A stretch of 64,000 nucleotides of DNA from Chloromonas sp. AAM2 (GCA_004335635.1 QAXH01006237.1:1-64000); one strand, 5' to 3'. Shown: positions 42,807-55,775, counted from the stretch's first letter. Program-made: numbers and translations. The notes: generated by a model not told the origin, from the letters alone.

Positions 42807-44109
42807 GAAGGGTGAAGGGTGTTGTGAGCATGTCCCTACCGGCACGGATATCACAAGACATCAACAAGAGGGCGGAACCTGATCAGCAGCCGGGTTAGCC
42901 AGGAGAGGGCAGCAGGAGAACGTCTTTTACAGGGTGTTTCAAGCAGGCAAGCGGCAGCAGTAAGAGACTGCACTACGAGGCGAGGAGAGGACCAGCAATG
43001 GAGCAAGACCAGCAGCTCAGTGTGGCTGGAAGCATCATTTCATGCAAGTGCTCGAGCAGGCAGTAAGGGAGTCAGCAGGAGACGAGCAAGCAAGCCGGAC
43101 AACACCGGTTGGCATGTCAGTGAGGAGCCTGACTGTGGAGCCCAGTGCATAATTCAGTGTAGAGCGTGGCACGTAGGACAGCAAAAGAGCAGTAAGGCAG
43201 CATAGGCCGCAGGGAGCAAGGCGATTTCCAACAGTGATAGCGGGAAAGTCTCAGACAAGACTCGGTTGCTCAAGCTAGGTAGAAGGCTGTGTTTGCTGCA
43301 GCGGACGCCCAGGACTGGTACATAGCTCTGGTATAGCTCGCGCGGCAGTACGCAATTCACTAAAGATCTCAGGTGTGGATGGTCTTGGAGCAACAGAGAC
43401 AATCCTGCATTCACCGCACGGTTGGTTTGCGAAGTCCTGATGTGATAAGGCCAGGTGTGTTTCATGAGGACGTGTATACTAATCAAAAGTAGGCAAACAC
43501 TTAATTCGTAGGAAGGTAGAATGGTGTCAGGTTGCGAGCGCAAGTGTGCCTTGCAACAGGCGGGGATGTTTTGTTTGAATGTCCTTTTCACGTGGTTTCA
43601 TACTGATATCGTAGAGATATCTGTAGGTGTTCAGACAGTCAACAGCGCCCCTTGACCATGCGCCTGATTGCGCTCTTGCTGTCTTGCCTTTCCGGGTTCG
43701 CATTGGCTGAGGAAGAATTTGCCAGAGAAGCATTGCCGGCGTCCTTTTTGATGACCTTCATCTTAATCTCTTGTTTTGGGCCTGTCTGCGTGGTGTTGGT
43801 GGAGCTGAGGATATGGACAGCTGTTTTCTGTGTGTGGCTGCAGTGGTGGGGATCCATGCAGGGTCAATGTGTGAATGGCGTGAGAATAGCGTCAGATTAG
43901 TCACATACAACATGAGTGTTTAATAGCGTGGTGAGAAGGATGGTCAAGCTGCAATCTGTTTTCAAGAGGATGTAAGCGGTGCTCCCCAACTAAGCAACTA
44001 AGCACGGCTTCCCTGATGTCACGTATAAACATAAACCTCGGTTACCTTACCCATACCATTACCTTACCCATAGGCATCCATCTGCCTCGAGCACCAGCCC
44101 GAACAGCCA
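42807..44109. other. METTL 3-prime flank; one doubtful small ORF
   Basis: The ATG frame 43658-43900 starts with a signal-peptide-like stretch (MRLIALLLSCLSGFALA) followed by a hydrophobic segment. The antisense frame is equally protein-like, so I do not call a gene. Nothing else recognised. Confidence 0.3.
42922..42950 (+). repeat. Duplicate of the METTL stop-codon region in the 3-prime UTR
   Basis: tcttttacagggtgtttcaa then gcagg copies 42779-42806 (attttacagggtgttcaagc agtga) about 141 bases downstream, with one inserted base and the stop lost. Confidence 0.8.
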
Positions 44110-44790
44110 TCCAAGCTTTTGAATTCTGTTCTCTTTGCTGATGATCTAGCATTCTTGGCAGCCACAGCTGATGATACTCAGCTCATGCTGAATTGGCTGG
44201 CTGATTACGCCGACCACAAGAGTTTAACGGTTAACGTAGAGAAATGCAGGACCATGTGTTTCAACCAAGGCCGGCGGCCAGTTTCTGTTGAGCTTGACTA
44301 CAAGGGAGAGCGCGTTGAATCATTCAGCTATCTAGGCATGCTGTTCACGTCACGCTTGAACCTCACGCAAGCAGCGGAGAAATGGGGAGGGGCCATGCTT
44401 AAGGCCATGCGTGACACTCAAGCGGCTGCCAAGGAAAGAGGTGTTCAAGACTTGCCAGGCGCTATGTTGCGTCTGTTTCAAATTTTTGTTCGCCCGCATG
44501 CTATGTATGCTAGCCAGAATTGGGCCACTCCAGTCTTGCGTGTTATAAAGCGCTTACGTGCCCCCTTCAACCCAGGTACACAGCGTTTGTTAGGCGTTTG
44601 CTTGGAGTCAAGCGATCAGCAGTTTCAGAAGCTGTCCTTAGCGACATGTGTCAGGTTCCTGTCCAAAGGTTGTGGTATACCAGCTGTTTGATGGGCTGCA
44701 GACCAGCAAGAAAACAGACTTGCAAATCTTCACAAAGTTTTTGTCCTATCCACTAGTAGCTGCTCGATGGCCTCAGACCAGCAGACCAGC
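44110..44790 (+). pseudogene. Non-LTR retrotransposon (LINE) reverse-transcriptase remnant
   Basis: The frame opens SVLFADDLAFLAATADD: FADD is the catalytic motif C of reverse transcriptase. It continues into LTVNVEKCRTMCFN and SYLGMLF (motifs D/E), the thumb-like AHRR-equivalent region and LRLFQIFVRPHAMYASQNW. Near 44575 the homology shifts frame (RRLLGVKRSAVSEAVLSDMC), a frameshift. Everything 5-prime of motif C (fingers and palm motifs, endonuclease) is missing. A cagaccagcagaccag run follows at 44776-44804. A truncated, dead copy. Confidence 0.8.
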
Positions 44791-45738
44791 AGACCAGCAG
44801 GTTGTAGTATCCGTACCTAGCCGTGCACCAGGACGCCCAGCAGTGAACGGCCAGAGTAGTTTAAATGTCTTTATAGCCATATACCAAGAGTCAGCTTATT
44901 CTTTTGGCCTGCACCTCGCTCTTAACAACGAGCACGTGGCATCCCGTTTTCAGACTTACAGCTCTTAGGGATAACTAACCTGGGATTGCACCGCACCTAC
45001 GGAGTCTCTGAGCCCTTCACACTGGCTTGCGCTCCCCACGAGGGTGGTTCACGAAAGACAAGGGTTCTGCTTCGCCAAGATTTGAGACGGTTTAGTCCAG
45101 CGACGACGCTTGGGCTGTAGGTGAGTTGTTTTCAGGGCTTGAATGCGATGAGACAGCTGCAGCGCCTGGCGTAGACGCACGGTATGGAGCTCAGGACGGG
45201 CTTTTTTGGCTTTCCTTCTTTCTCTCACGGCAATAACATTGCTTGCTGCTGCAGACGCATCTGAGTGAGTTTCGGGCCATCTGTGAAAGGTGAGAGGCTT
45301 GCTATGTGCAGGGCTTGCTATGTACAGAAAGCTCTTGCGCCTGGCGCCAAACTTTATGCAAGCCGCCTGGCACAAGCAGACAGCGTATGCCTGTCTACCA
45401 CAACTCTCCATCAGCTGCAGCTTTGCGCTAAGCGCTGGAGCCATTGTGTGCTCCTCTGTTGCATGGCACCCTCCACCAGGTTGACACGGCTTTGGATTGC
45501 CAGTGCGACGCGTGTTGTAGCCTGGATTTGCACACTGCTGATCTGTTTTGGCTTCCCTTCCCCATACGGCCCACACACCGGGTACAACATTTCAGACGCA
45601 TGCAGGATGGTGAACGTCTTTGTGAAGAAGCAGGGGGCCAGCACACCTGTTCGATTCAGCCCTGGGACCGCTGCTGACTTGTTGAGGCCGGCTGACGTAG
45701 TCAAGTGAGACATGTGCTTGCTGCTTTTGGGTTGCAGG

Positions 45739-48700
45739 ATGGCAGAGAAGATCACAGTGAGCGTTGAGGATGCCAGTGGCAACAAGCTTAGTGATCAGCA
45801 ACATACCTTCAAGCCACCCCTCAACTCTGACCAGCTCATTGACACATTCAAGAAGAAGGTGTATGGCGTAGGGGACCTGCTGGATGCGGATGGTGATGAG
45901 GTGCCCTTGGGCATGGTCATGCGAGCTGGAGAATACACGTACCGTGTGACAGGTGAGCCTGCAAGCTATTGTTGCTGTGTGCTCTACCCAGCAGCGCACC
46001 TTGGAGACTGATCAGGGTGTAATTGTGGGCGAAGCCTATGCCCTGGATGAGGGTGTCATCCTGACATGGTACCCTCCTGCCAGCGGTAAGTGTGCTGCTT
46101 TGACAGGCCAGTGTCAGCCCAAGCACAGCGCCAGCGCAGGCTACAGCACAGCATGGTCTTGTACTGCATAGTGATATGCACATCACCAGCACAGGCCATC
46201 AACATATGATGGCCCAGTAATGTGTGTCAACTGCATGCTGCGACTTCACTGGTCACCGACATGCGTACTGGTGATTGGCATGCGTTCTGTTGACTGGCAT
46301 GCGTACTGGTGGCTGGCATGTGTTTGACTGGCATGCGCACTGGTTACTGGCATGCATACTGGTGACTGGCATGCGTACTGGTGCATGCCAATCAAGTTTC
46401 TGTGTCTGCCTGCACCCCATGTGTTGTCAACTGCACCGCCTGAATGGGTGTCAGTACTTCAGTACTACAACTGTTCAAGATGGCATGATCGTGTGGATGT
46501 CCGTTTTGGGAGGCATGGAGCAAGGGTAGGGTTCTGTGCAGAGTGCACATGTGTGCGCATGCAGTTTGACACAACTCACACGCACAAGTGTGCGAGTCTG
46601 CATGACCCATGCCCGCACGAGCACAGTCATAAGGCGCAGGCCCGTGCATGTGCCCGATGTCTCAGGCACGGCATCATGCAGACACGCCGTGGATGCGCCC
46701 ATATCGCAACATGATGTCATGCCTTGTCTGTGTTCATAGGGTGCATGCCTGCATAACCCCTGCTTGCATGAGGGCATGATCACAGTTTAAGCCACAGCAC
46801 ATTCATGCAGAGCACGTGTGGGTACGCATGCTGACACATGACGCTGATGAGCAACATGCCGGCAGCATTGCCTTCTTCCTGCAAGCGATTGTGTCTGTTG
46901 CGCTGCATTAAAAGGAGCGCATTTAGCCAGCGCCCTTGCTGCATTGTGGTGCCCTTGTGCAACATGCAGTGGTAGGGCTTGAGCGGAACATGAACATGGC
47001 TTTGGCGCACGCCACCCTGCTCTGCCAGGCTGCTTGTGCGCATTTGTCGCCTTATCACAACCCAGTGCATGAGTTGCGCATGAGCTGCCACCAGTTGCAT
47101 GCAATCACTGACCTTCCTGCATGTGACTGACATCAGATTGCCTGTGGTCTTGCAGCGGCGGCAGGGGCGCAAGCAGGCCCGTCAGCAGGTAGGTGGGATC
47201 GGGGGCCTCATTGCCAAATGCAGTGCGCACGAAACTGGTGGGGCTCAGCCAGAAGACGCATGCACCATGTGAGCACGTAGATAAAAAGGCACAGCAATAT
47301 GCAGACCCGCCCACAACACAGCACAAGATGATGGCATGCCTTGCCTGTGTGTGCATAGGGTGCATGCTCGCATCAGTCTTGTTTGCATGAGCACGGGCGC
47401 TTCATATACACCTGCAGCATGGCACATGCATGCAGGCGTATGTGGTTTTTGCATGAAATGCATGCAGACACATGGGATCGTGCTGACGTAAATCAACAAT
47501 ATGGTGGTAGTGTTGTCGTCTTCCTGCAAATGATTGTGTGCCAGGGCCCCTGCTGCGTTGTGGTGCCCATGCGTGATATGCGTGGCCAGGGCGTATCCGG
47601 AACATCGCATTGTCTGTCATGTGCAGCTCGAGGCGTTACGCTACGTCAAGTGCTTGGAGACAGCCTAAGCAACCTGGCTTTGGAGTTTCCCGGCCCAACG
47701 ACCTCGCACCCCGTAACACTTCCTGGGTTCAAGCTGGGAAGGTGGCTGCTTACTGATGATCAGATCCTTGATGCCGTGCGCAACGATCTTGGAGATGCGG
47801 TTCTGAACTTGCCATATGCCCGTTGTAAGTCAAGTTCGCACAAGCCAGACTGGACCGTCACAGCCTTAAGTCTGTTTTCAACTGAACCACCTTGCAAGTC
47901 TCAACTGTTGCTTGTACATGATCCATGCCGTGACAGATCAAGCGCCTCGACATGTGCTCAATAACGAGGGCGAGACCAATGAAGCGTGAGTGGTTACGGC
48001 CACAATGGATGCTGTGTTGCAAGCTGGCCTATTTCGCGCATAACAAGTCATCTTTAGTTTTGAATATCACACAGGTACTCTGCTCGTGCGAGCTTGTGAG
48101 ATGCCTCCGACCAGTAAACTCTTATCATCCTGTGATCCAGTCATACTCTGTGACCAGTCTATTCTCGCGCTTGACCGGCAATTGCTCCTGTGACAGACAG
48201 GTGCATACTTGTCGAGTCATGACTGGGTCCTGTCAAGTGTGCTGGCAGGTTTTCCAAGGACTGCCTTGAACGCATCAACACCATCAACAGGCAGAAGTGG
48301 GGTAGGCGATATGTATGGGTCCCCTACAGCTGTGACACCCTCAACGTTTTGCGAGACACTGCCCAGTGGGCAGAAGCGTGTTCTGCTGCCTATTGAAGGC
48401 AAGGTAAGAAAGCACACCTCACATGCGTTAAGCAGGGTTGTGGCGTGTGCAACGCACAGGCTCTCAATTGTGTGCAATCAGTCCAGCTTAGGGCGTTGCG
48501 CCTGTGTCTTGCCTACCTGCATGCCTCAATGAGGCCTGCATCTGGCCTCACTGCACGTTGACTTGGTGCCTTCATGCTTGCTAGCTTGTCTGTACCTGCA
48601 TACCATGCGCCTGCACAGACAGACCGCAAAAACTCTCGAGCTGCCCATGCCTCCTTCCATGCTGAGTGACAGGTTTGCCCCGTTTGCAGGCGGCAAGTAA

Positions 48701-48860
48701 GCCTGACAGCTCACAATCCAGGGTTGTTTGTTGTTGCTGCCCTACAGAACATAACGGTCCTGCAGACAGCCGACCTTTATGCATCGGTAACCGCTCCGGC
48801 AAGCGGCACATGTGGGACGGACGTGTATCACGCGTTGTGCGAGGAAGCCAACTACATGAC

Positions 48861-48904
<44 letters not shown>

Positions 48905-51738
48905 TCACGCGGTAAGTCAAGCTGCTGAGCAGGCATGTTTTCATTGCCGCCAAGCTTATTGCTGCAGCAGCGCATAAGTTATTCTCCGCTATTGCAGCAG
49001 CGCATAAGCCCTTTTTAGATGCAGCTAGCTGCTATCGAGGTGGTGTGCTACACTGGCTTCTGACATGCATTACTTGTGATGTTCTGGGTTGCAGAATGCT
49101 TTTCATGGCGGCATCACCAACCAGTACTACACATGGCCATTGAGGAGGTCCAAGATTGATCCGTTGAAGTTCTGGGTGGGCCGCGGTTCTCACTGCGGTC
49201 AAGAACGACCCAGTGTTCCTGATCTCGTGTACTGTAAGTGATGGGTTTTGTGTACGGTGGCTGCCACTTGAGGTGATCCACACTGCTGGGAAGGCGGCCA
49301 TCCTGGCAGCGTGGATCCGTGGTAGGCTGCAGCCCTTCCAGTGTTTTGCATGCCTTGTGCTTCTCATCCGCTGGCTTCACTGCTGTGTGCTGTGGGTTGG
49401 GCTTTGTGACCCTTTGTCCGCTGACAGTGCATTGCCAAGGTATCCAGTTTCTGTTTCTGTTCGAAGTTGTTGCGCTCTCCCACCCTGCCCGCCCCGCAAA
49501 CTGTGTTTGCAGGCAGGTTGGGTCCATGGCTCCTGCCCTTGCACCGCACAGCTGGTCTAGTTGTCAGTAGTCAGTAGTCAGCAGGATCTCCTCTCAAATG
49601 GACTCTGCGCAGTCGGACCAACACTTGTTGTTGGAGTGTGCGTCACATCCATAGCATGTTGTATACTAGACATATATTGTGCTAACCATGTCCACAGCGC
49701 ACGTCCACTGTCCAGACACCTGCGATTACTGCGAATGTGAGAACTGTGAACATGGTTGGTTGCACACATCTTTCTTTGAAATCTGTGCCAGTACTCTTTC
49801 TTCTGCCTCACTGTTGATCCAGTTGCCTAAGCAAGTCCTCACTCATGCATGCAGTTCTGGGCTTGGAGGAGGTCAAGACTCGGAACGGCCATGACCTCCC
49901 TGACCTTCAGGAGCCTGCAGATGAGGTCAACAAGCCACTGAAACGCTGTAGGGACACTGACATCCAGCCGCAGGGAGATGATGCCACTCAACCTGGGGCT
50001 GCTGGCACATCTGGGCACATCTGGACACAATGGTAGCAACCTGCTCCCGGGGCTGAACCTTGCCAGCGTGCTTGCTGTGGGCGAGTGTGGCGCCGTTCAT
50101 GCAGGCATGTAAGTCGGGTGCATGCATTTTGCTGTCACTATAACATGGATGGGTGCGGTAGTATGAGCTTGGGCATTAATGACAGCCTGCATGTACCCAC
50201 AGCCGGGAAGTGTGCATCACGGCGTTCGTCTTGGGCTGCGGCATGACCGTGCTTCTATAGCTACTTGCTGTCTGCAGTTACAAGGGCAAGCGGGTGGCCG
50301 TCAAATCAGCGGATGCAGTGAACGCGGTGGATGTTGTGCATCTTTTGCAAACGGAAGCAGCTGCCTACTCAGGTGGGGCGTGTGCTTCTGTGGCACTTCC
50401 ATGTGTGAATGCATGCAAGCATGCCGTGGGTGTGAGCAGGCACGCATGCCCCAGCTGTAAGCACCATGACTTGATACAATGAAGTGTTTGTCGTTTAATT
50501 GCATTTCATGAGACACCTTTTGTCGCACAGGTCCGCTGAGCCACCTGTGTGGCGACTGCCTGCCCTCTTTGGAGTTTGCGGGCTACGCACAGGGTGGAGC
50601 CATGTATCTGCTTGTCACATCTTTCATTGAGGGTGACTACCCGGGACCGCACTCACCGCCCGAAGCGCTGGAGAGCGCAGCCAAGGTACGCGGATGCAAG
50701 CTGTATTGCTGTGATAGTAGTCTCAGCCGTGCCCTTGCTTGGTGGTGGTCACCTGCTCGGCTTCACGCCAATTCTTGCTGTGGTTTCCTTGCTCCTCACT
50801 GGGCTTTCTTGGCCTCAATCCCTCCAATCTTGAGCTTTCAAATACCTTTGGCTGCACAGAGGCGGCCTGATAATCCCTGCGGGCTGGGCGCCCGCATCCG
50901 CATGCATCAGACTTGCTGTCTGCGCAAATGTTTTCACTTTCGTGTTCGTGCGAGTTGCAATAAGAATTTCACAACTGTTCGTGTTTGTGCGAGTTGCAAT
51001 AAGAACAGTTTGTAAAACCTTCCTTGCGAGTATCACAGATATGCAAACCAATTGATTACAATGTACGCATGGTTGGCATGTCACCCATGTCTACCGGTAT
51101 GGGCCAGGGTTAGCAGCGGACTCGTGCTAGGCTGGGCATGGCTGCCGAGGCATGGCTGGCTGCCAAGCCTTGCCGCATCGAAGCAACCTGGTGTGTAGGT
51201 ATTCTTACTACTGAGCAGCACTCGACTATGCTCTGGACAGTGCTGAACAGTTCACGTCTGTATGTGACCTGTTGCAGGTGTTGACAGCAGTTCACAAGGC
51301 AGGAGTCGGACATGGGGACATAAGTTACAACAACATGCTCCTGCAGGGCAGCAAGGTGTGTGCGTGTGTGTGCATGGCCTGTCATAGGTGCTTGCTGTCA
51401 TAGGTGCGCTTTGACCCTGAGTGCAAAGCATGTCAATCGAATTACTTTCACTGCTGAACTGATGTGAGCCATAGTTGTTTGGTTTGCATGAAGGCTTGTT
51501 GCAGCCTACTACTTCTGTTACCTGAAGGCTTGACGCGGCCTACTTCTCTTGCCATGTTGCGCTTGGCAGGTGATTGCCTTTGACCATGCTCGTCCCTGTC
51601 CTCCAGGTGTGGCTGTTCGACTTTGGCCACAGCTGCCCTGACCCCAGTGAGGAGCAGAAACACTGTGAAATGGCTCGTTTGTATGACTTGTTTGGCCAGG
51701 CTTACCCTGGAAGCCATGACTCCAGCATGAGCGGTTAG
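45739..51738 (+). CDS. Ubiquitin-like header plus divergent protein kinase (Crinkler-like)
   Basis: Exons: 45739-45952, 47627-47824, 47937-47985, about 48295-48403, 48748-48822, 49095-49233, 49855-50032, 50067-50108, 50278-50372, 50531-50685, 51278-51355, 51607-51738 (about 487 residues). Residues 1-71 look like a small beta-grasp header (ITVSVEDASGNKL to GEYTYRV). A linker follows with HVLNNEGETNE, VLQTADLYASV and FHGGITNQYYTWPLRR. The kinase has a Gly-loop relic (VGECGAVHAG), VAVK lysine, HGDISYNNML (HxDxxxxN catalytic loop) and FDFGHS (DFG), so it is probably active. The C-lobe is very short, ending about 40 residues after DFG at a TAG. Header plus kinase resembles the Crinkler (CRN) class of eukaryotic effectors, known from oomycetes, chytrids and some algae. 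The start of exon 4 is uncertain. A 35-base intron at 45704-45737 could fuse an upstream frame (GYNISDACRMVNVFVKK) to the header. Confidence 0.7.
46255..46390. repeat. Minisatellite in intron 1 of the kinase gene
   Basis: Five to six imperfect copies of gactggcatgcgtactggtg. Confidence 0.85.
48861..48904. repeat. (TTA)n microsatellite
   Basis: About 15 units. If exon 5 of the kinase were read through it would give a poly-Tyr tract; the phase-correct donor at 48823 removes it. Confidence 0.95.
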
Positions 51739-53927
51739 TACGCAACTGGGTTTATCCAACTGAAGACATATGCCCTGTGGGGCACCTCATACAACCCAGT
51801 GATGCACAGTGTAGTTTTGGCAGAACTGTACATACTGTTGGCAGAACTGTACTGTTGAGCCACTGAACAATTCACTGCCAGTGTGTATGTTGGCAGTATG
51901 TCAGGGTTTTGCTGCATGGTTATGTGTCCGCAAGTAGCATATGGGTGCCACTGCACGCAGGTTCTGATTCATAGAGTGAGGCACGTGGACAGTGTGGAGC
52001 ATGTCATGTCTCGAATCATATTCTGGTTGAGTGTGCACAACAACAAAGGTCCTTCCTCATTTAATCATTTGGTCATGAAGATCAGCCAGTTGCACTTCCC
52101 TGATACGGCCTGTTGCGCCTCCCCTCTCTTGATTCTCGTCTGACTGATGATGAACCAGAACGTACACCAACACGCAAAGCACCTTGGCGCAACAGCAGTC
52201 TCAGAGTGTAGGCTTGCAAGCTTGCCATTCGTGTGGATGAGTTGGTTGCTGGGCAACGCGTCTGCCTCGTCAGTTCAAGACGAGTACTGGATGCAAAATG
52301 TAAGCTTGCGTGATCTTCCGAACCCACAATCTCTCGGCACCATTGCAGGGCTCAGTTGAACCTGCCATCGTTCCTAAGCTACAGGCCTGTCACAAAGGTG
52401 CCTGCATGAAAATAAGGTCGTTTGGCTTGGATTTTGTGTCTGCAGCTTGGGCTACCCTTGCTATTTGTTTTCGCCGTGCTGCCCCTGGGCTTCCACGCCA
52501 CCACCACCCCGTAAGCACATCTCTTGGTTTTCTAGGCGCCTGCCTGCTGCCGGACAAAGGTCTCTTGCTGGCTGCTCCGGGCCAGAGGCACTCACCCGTG
52601 TAACGATCAATCTCATGTGTGACGCGTCGTGAGAAGCAGATTACTATCAAGCAGATGGTTGTGGGCAGTGATCTTTACCAGGTTCTCTGCTTGATGCTCA
52701 AATGCTAAATAGCTCTCTTGGCTGATGGCCCCACTGAGCCTGATGGCGCACCACTGTGTAACGTTGTGACATTGACGTGCACATCACCTGATGCCGGCAG
52801 ATGCTCACAGCAGCCTTGGTGGGGGGACAGTGTGCATGTGTTCGGTAGAGGAACACTCAAGCTTTTGACACCTATCCATACCCCCAAATGACTTGTGCTC
52901 AACATCCAACATCAAACGGTGGCGAGCCTCGGTGTTCTACTGTATGCACACTCAGGCTGTTGCGCCCAAAGCCCAAACCCAGCAGGCCAAATGCCTAAAA
53001 TGAACCAGGAGCATGTTGTTTCACAAAGGCAAGTGCCTGCCTCAGCCTGTGCGCATGCCACGATTGGAAACCATGCTATGAATTTCCAGAAAAACCTGCG
53101 TGCACCGTAGAAGGGTCTTCAGGTCTGTTGGTTGCTGGGTTTGCTGACCAAATGTCCCTTGGTTCTGCTGGCAAGTGCCTACGCCCAGCTCATGCCATAT
53201 TTGCCATGATATGAAGTCTTCAAACATCAGAAAGTCAAAGACCTAAGTGCGCCAAAAGCAGGTTGTCAAGTCTCTGGTTTCCTGGGTGTGCTGCCCAAAA
53301 TTCATATATATATAAATTCATGCCCTTGGTGCAGCAGGCAAGTAACCTAACCTGTGCCATGGTTGTCCTGAGAACTTCCCAGGCGCAGACCATAAAACTC
53401 CAGAGACCCAGAGACCTAGTAGTGCCCCAGTGGCTTTGGGTCTGTAAGTCTTGGGGTGTGGGGCGCGTTGCCTGACAAGCATCCAATGGCTCAGCACACA
53501 AGTGTCTTCTTCTACATTGTAATTCTCACATGCCACGAATGCCGATTGACTACACCGGCATACAAGTTGGCAGCTTGCCAATGCATACATGGTATGGTAC
53601 ATGCCGAGAAGGATGGTCAGGGCACTCTTGATCTGTTTACATGAAAATGAAAGCGATGGCTCCTTCGACTTGACCTTTGAATGCCTTACCCCGCATGCCA
53701 TTCACCCAAATCTGTAAATCAGTCACAGTTGGCATGAAAATGAGTGCGGCACGGGGGCACGTGATGTGTGCCATCGCCATTCAGGATCAACAGAAGAGAC
53801 TGGTCAAAGTTACAATTCGCACAGTACAAATAGCTTCATTAAATGCAAATAGCTTATTATTACAGGCAAAGGCAGATTGTTTGACGCCATCGGAGACTGT
53901 GTTGCTTGATCAGACGCTGATAACGTC
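51739..53927. other. Intergenic, no supported gene
   Basis: Contains the kinase 3-prime flank and the promoter side of the coiled-coil gene. A short duplication (ggcagaactgta, twice at 51829-51856) is present. No domain recognised in any frame. Confidence 0.4.
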
Positions 53928-55300
53928 ATGGACGGGGAAACGAGCACCCCAGCATCGCTGATGGAAATCGACCTCAAACGGTTGCGCAACGCGCTACAAC
54001 ATCTTGAGTCGTCGAACAAGGAGTTGCAGGCGGCGTTGGACGAGGACCGGGCTGCCGGGAGACCGCTGGATGCAGATTACAAACAGGTGTGTGCGACCAG
54101 AGACATGAAGTTGTGCATGTTGGGTTGAGGGTGGGAAAGGAGCATCTACACCCCAACCATGGGGTGGGTTTGTGTGCATGCATGCATTGATTGGGCAAGC
54201 ACATGTCAGGTAAGGTGACTCAGACTGGTGCAGGTGGGTGCGGCCAGACACAAAGTTGGACATCTTTCAGAATTGCACAGGATACTTTGCATACCTCATC
54301 ATACCCAAACTATGCTTGTGCTCGAGCTGCATCCCACTCGAGGTTGTGTGCATGCGAGCTGCCTGCTGAGCCTGATGCCATACCGGTTCGCATATCTGTT
54401 AAGAAGAACAAGAGCATCAGAAGACGGCAGACCGAACTGACTGCTGTCACAGAGTTGCAGATAGCCATTTGTTCATGGCATGCACTTGCACACGATTGGC
54501 AGTAACCGCTACATAGCTATGCATGCCAGGGAATTCCATGCCATTTCGTACATGGTCTTGACTCATGTGGCTGCATTTGCTTCAGCTGTGGATTGCAAGA
54601 CAGCATGCGTTACCGAGACATGCGTATTGCGTTCATGTTATGCATGCATACCGAGTTCAGGCATGCACCTGCTCATCATGCACAGACCTGTTGTCCCTTC
54701 CACGCATGCAGATGGTCATGTTCTATGATTGCACTGGGTTGCTGTTTGCTTCTTGCTTCGTAGGATCCCTGCACAATTCAGACCCACGTGTCTGCATGCC
54801 TGTTTCTCCAATCCATGCAGGCCTTGAATGAGAACATTGTGACGATTGCCAAGCACCGGGCAAGGATTGAAGGCATGGAGCGGGAATTGGGTCGGTTGAT
54901 GGGCACCCCTGCCACTGGAAACAACCAAGGCATGCATGCGGATGATAGGCTGGGTGAGCAGGCCATGATGCCAACCTCAGCAAGTGCCACACCCAGTACA
55001 ACGCAAGCAGCAGCACCTGCCAGTGCTCGTCCCATGGCAGACGTGCAGGGAGAGGGATTGCTGCATGCAGGCATGGAGCAGCATGGAAGTAATGCGGCGA
55101 GTGAGCAGCAGGGTGCAGGTCAGACACATGCCATGGAGGTAGAAGATGCAGTAGGCCAAGGGCTTGAGGGTTCAGAGACAGTGCATGAGCAGCATGTGCC
55201 ATCAAATGAGGGTGGCACGCTGCAGCAAGGCGTAACGGTAGGGGCAGGTGCAGAGCCCAACCGTCAGCAGACCTTGACCCAGCCTGGTGTGTGGCTTTGA
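53928..55300 (+). CDS. Coiled-coil protein with low-complexity tail
   Basis: Two exons, 53928-54086 and 54821-55300, join in phase 0 (212 residues). The N-terminal helical part reads LKRLRNALQHLESSNKEL, then ALDEDRAAGRPLDADYKQ and, after the intron, ALNENIVTIAKHRARIEG then MERELGRLMG. Heptad-like Leu/Ile spacing and charge predict a helical hairpin or dimeric coiled coil of about 80 residues. The rest is Ala/Gly/Gln/Met-rich and probably disordered. The pattern (helix, short loop with Asp, second helix with EN...I..R..I..LE) is familiar from small eukaryotic coiled-coil adaptor proteins, but I cannot name the family. Three tgtaa strings (55549, 55567, 55763), the usual green-algal polyadenylation signal, follow. 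Confidence 0.7.
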
Positions 55301-55401
55301 GCTCGCCAGGCCGATTATTGTAGTGAATGGCTTGCTATTTTAGACTCTGAACCGGCTCTTGTTGGTTTTGTCGGTCTGCCAGTGTGCTGTTGATCTCTCT
55401 C

Positions 55402-55775
55402 AAAATCCAGATGCCATCAACATGCCACGCGTCTGTGCATGCAACTGCGTCAAAGAGGACGAGATTGCAGTGTTGTGTTGCAAACGTTGGTGTTGTTGGC
55501 TGACTCCTCACCGTGCAGAATCGATTAACATTTGCGCGCAAATACTGTAAGGTACAAGAGCCAACACTGTAAGAAGCAACATCAAAGGACGACCGGCTCT
55601 GACAGTAGTTTGTGTGTTTACTTGGCTTAAAAAATCTAGATGCCATTAGCGTGGTATGTGGCTTGCACGTGCATTAAGACTGAAGTGTTGTCGTGTTGTG
55701 TTGCAAACCATTGGTTGAATTCGTTCCTGGTCATATGCTCTGGCGTTGCATGATGCAAGAACTGTAAGGGACAAG
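55402..55775 (+). repeat. Diverged tandem duplication in the 3-prime flank
   Basis: The block from aaaatccagatgccatcaac through gtgttgtgttgcaaac to actgtaaggtacaagagcc recurs about 220 bases later as aaaatctagatgccattagc, gtgttgtgttgcaaac and aactgtaagggacaagatcc. Each copy carries a tgtaa signal, so the gene may have two poly(A) sites. Confidence 0.7.

Noticed and set aside
43658..43900. Small signal-peptide-like ORF
   Set aside because: Antisense frames look equally protein-like, and it has no neighbouring exons or repeats to support it.
44966..44974. tagggataa, resembling the core of a homing-endonuclease site
   Set aside because: Only nine bases match; expected by chance in a window of this size, and no intron or endonuclease ORF is near.
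45049..45576. 175-codon minus frame
   Set aside because: No domain, competes with a plus-strand frame that links in phase to the kinase header, and is basic low-information sequence.
48724..48915. Poly-tyrosine protein frame
   Set aside because: Produced by reading through a (TTA)n microsatellite; the phase-compatible kinase donor at 48823 lies before it.
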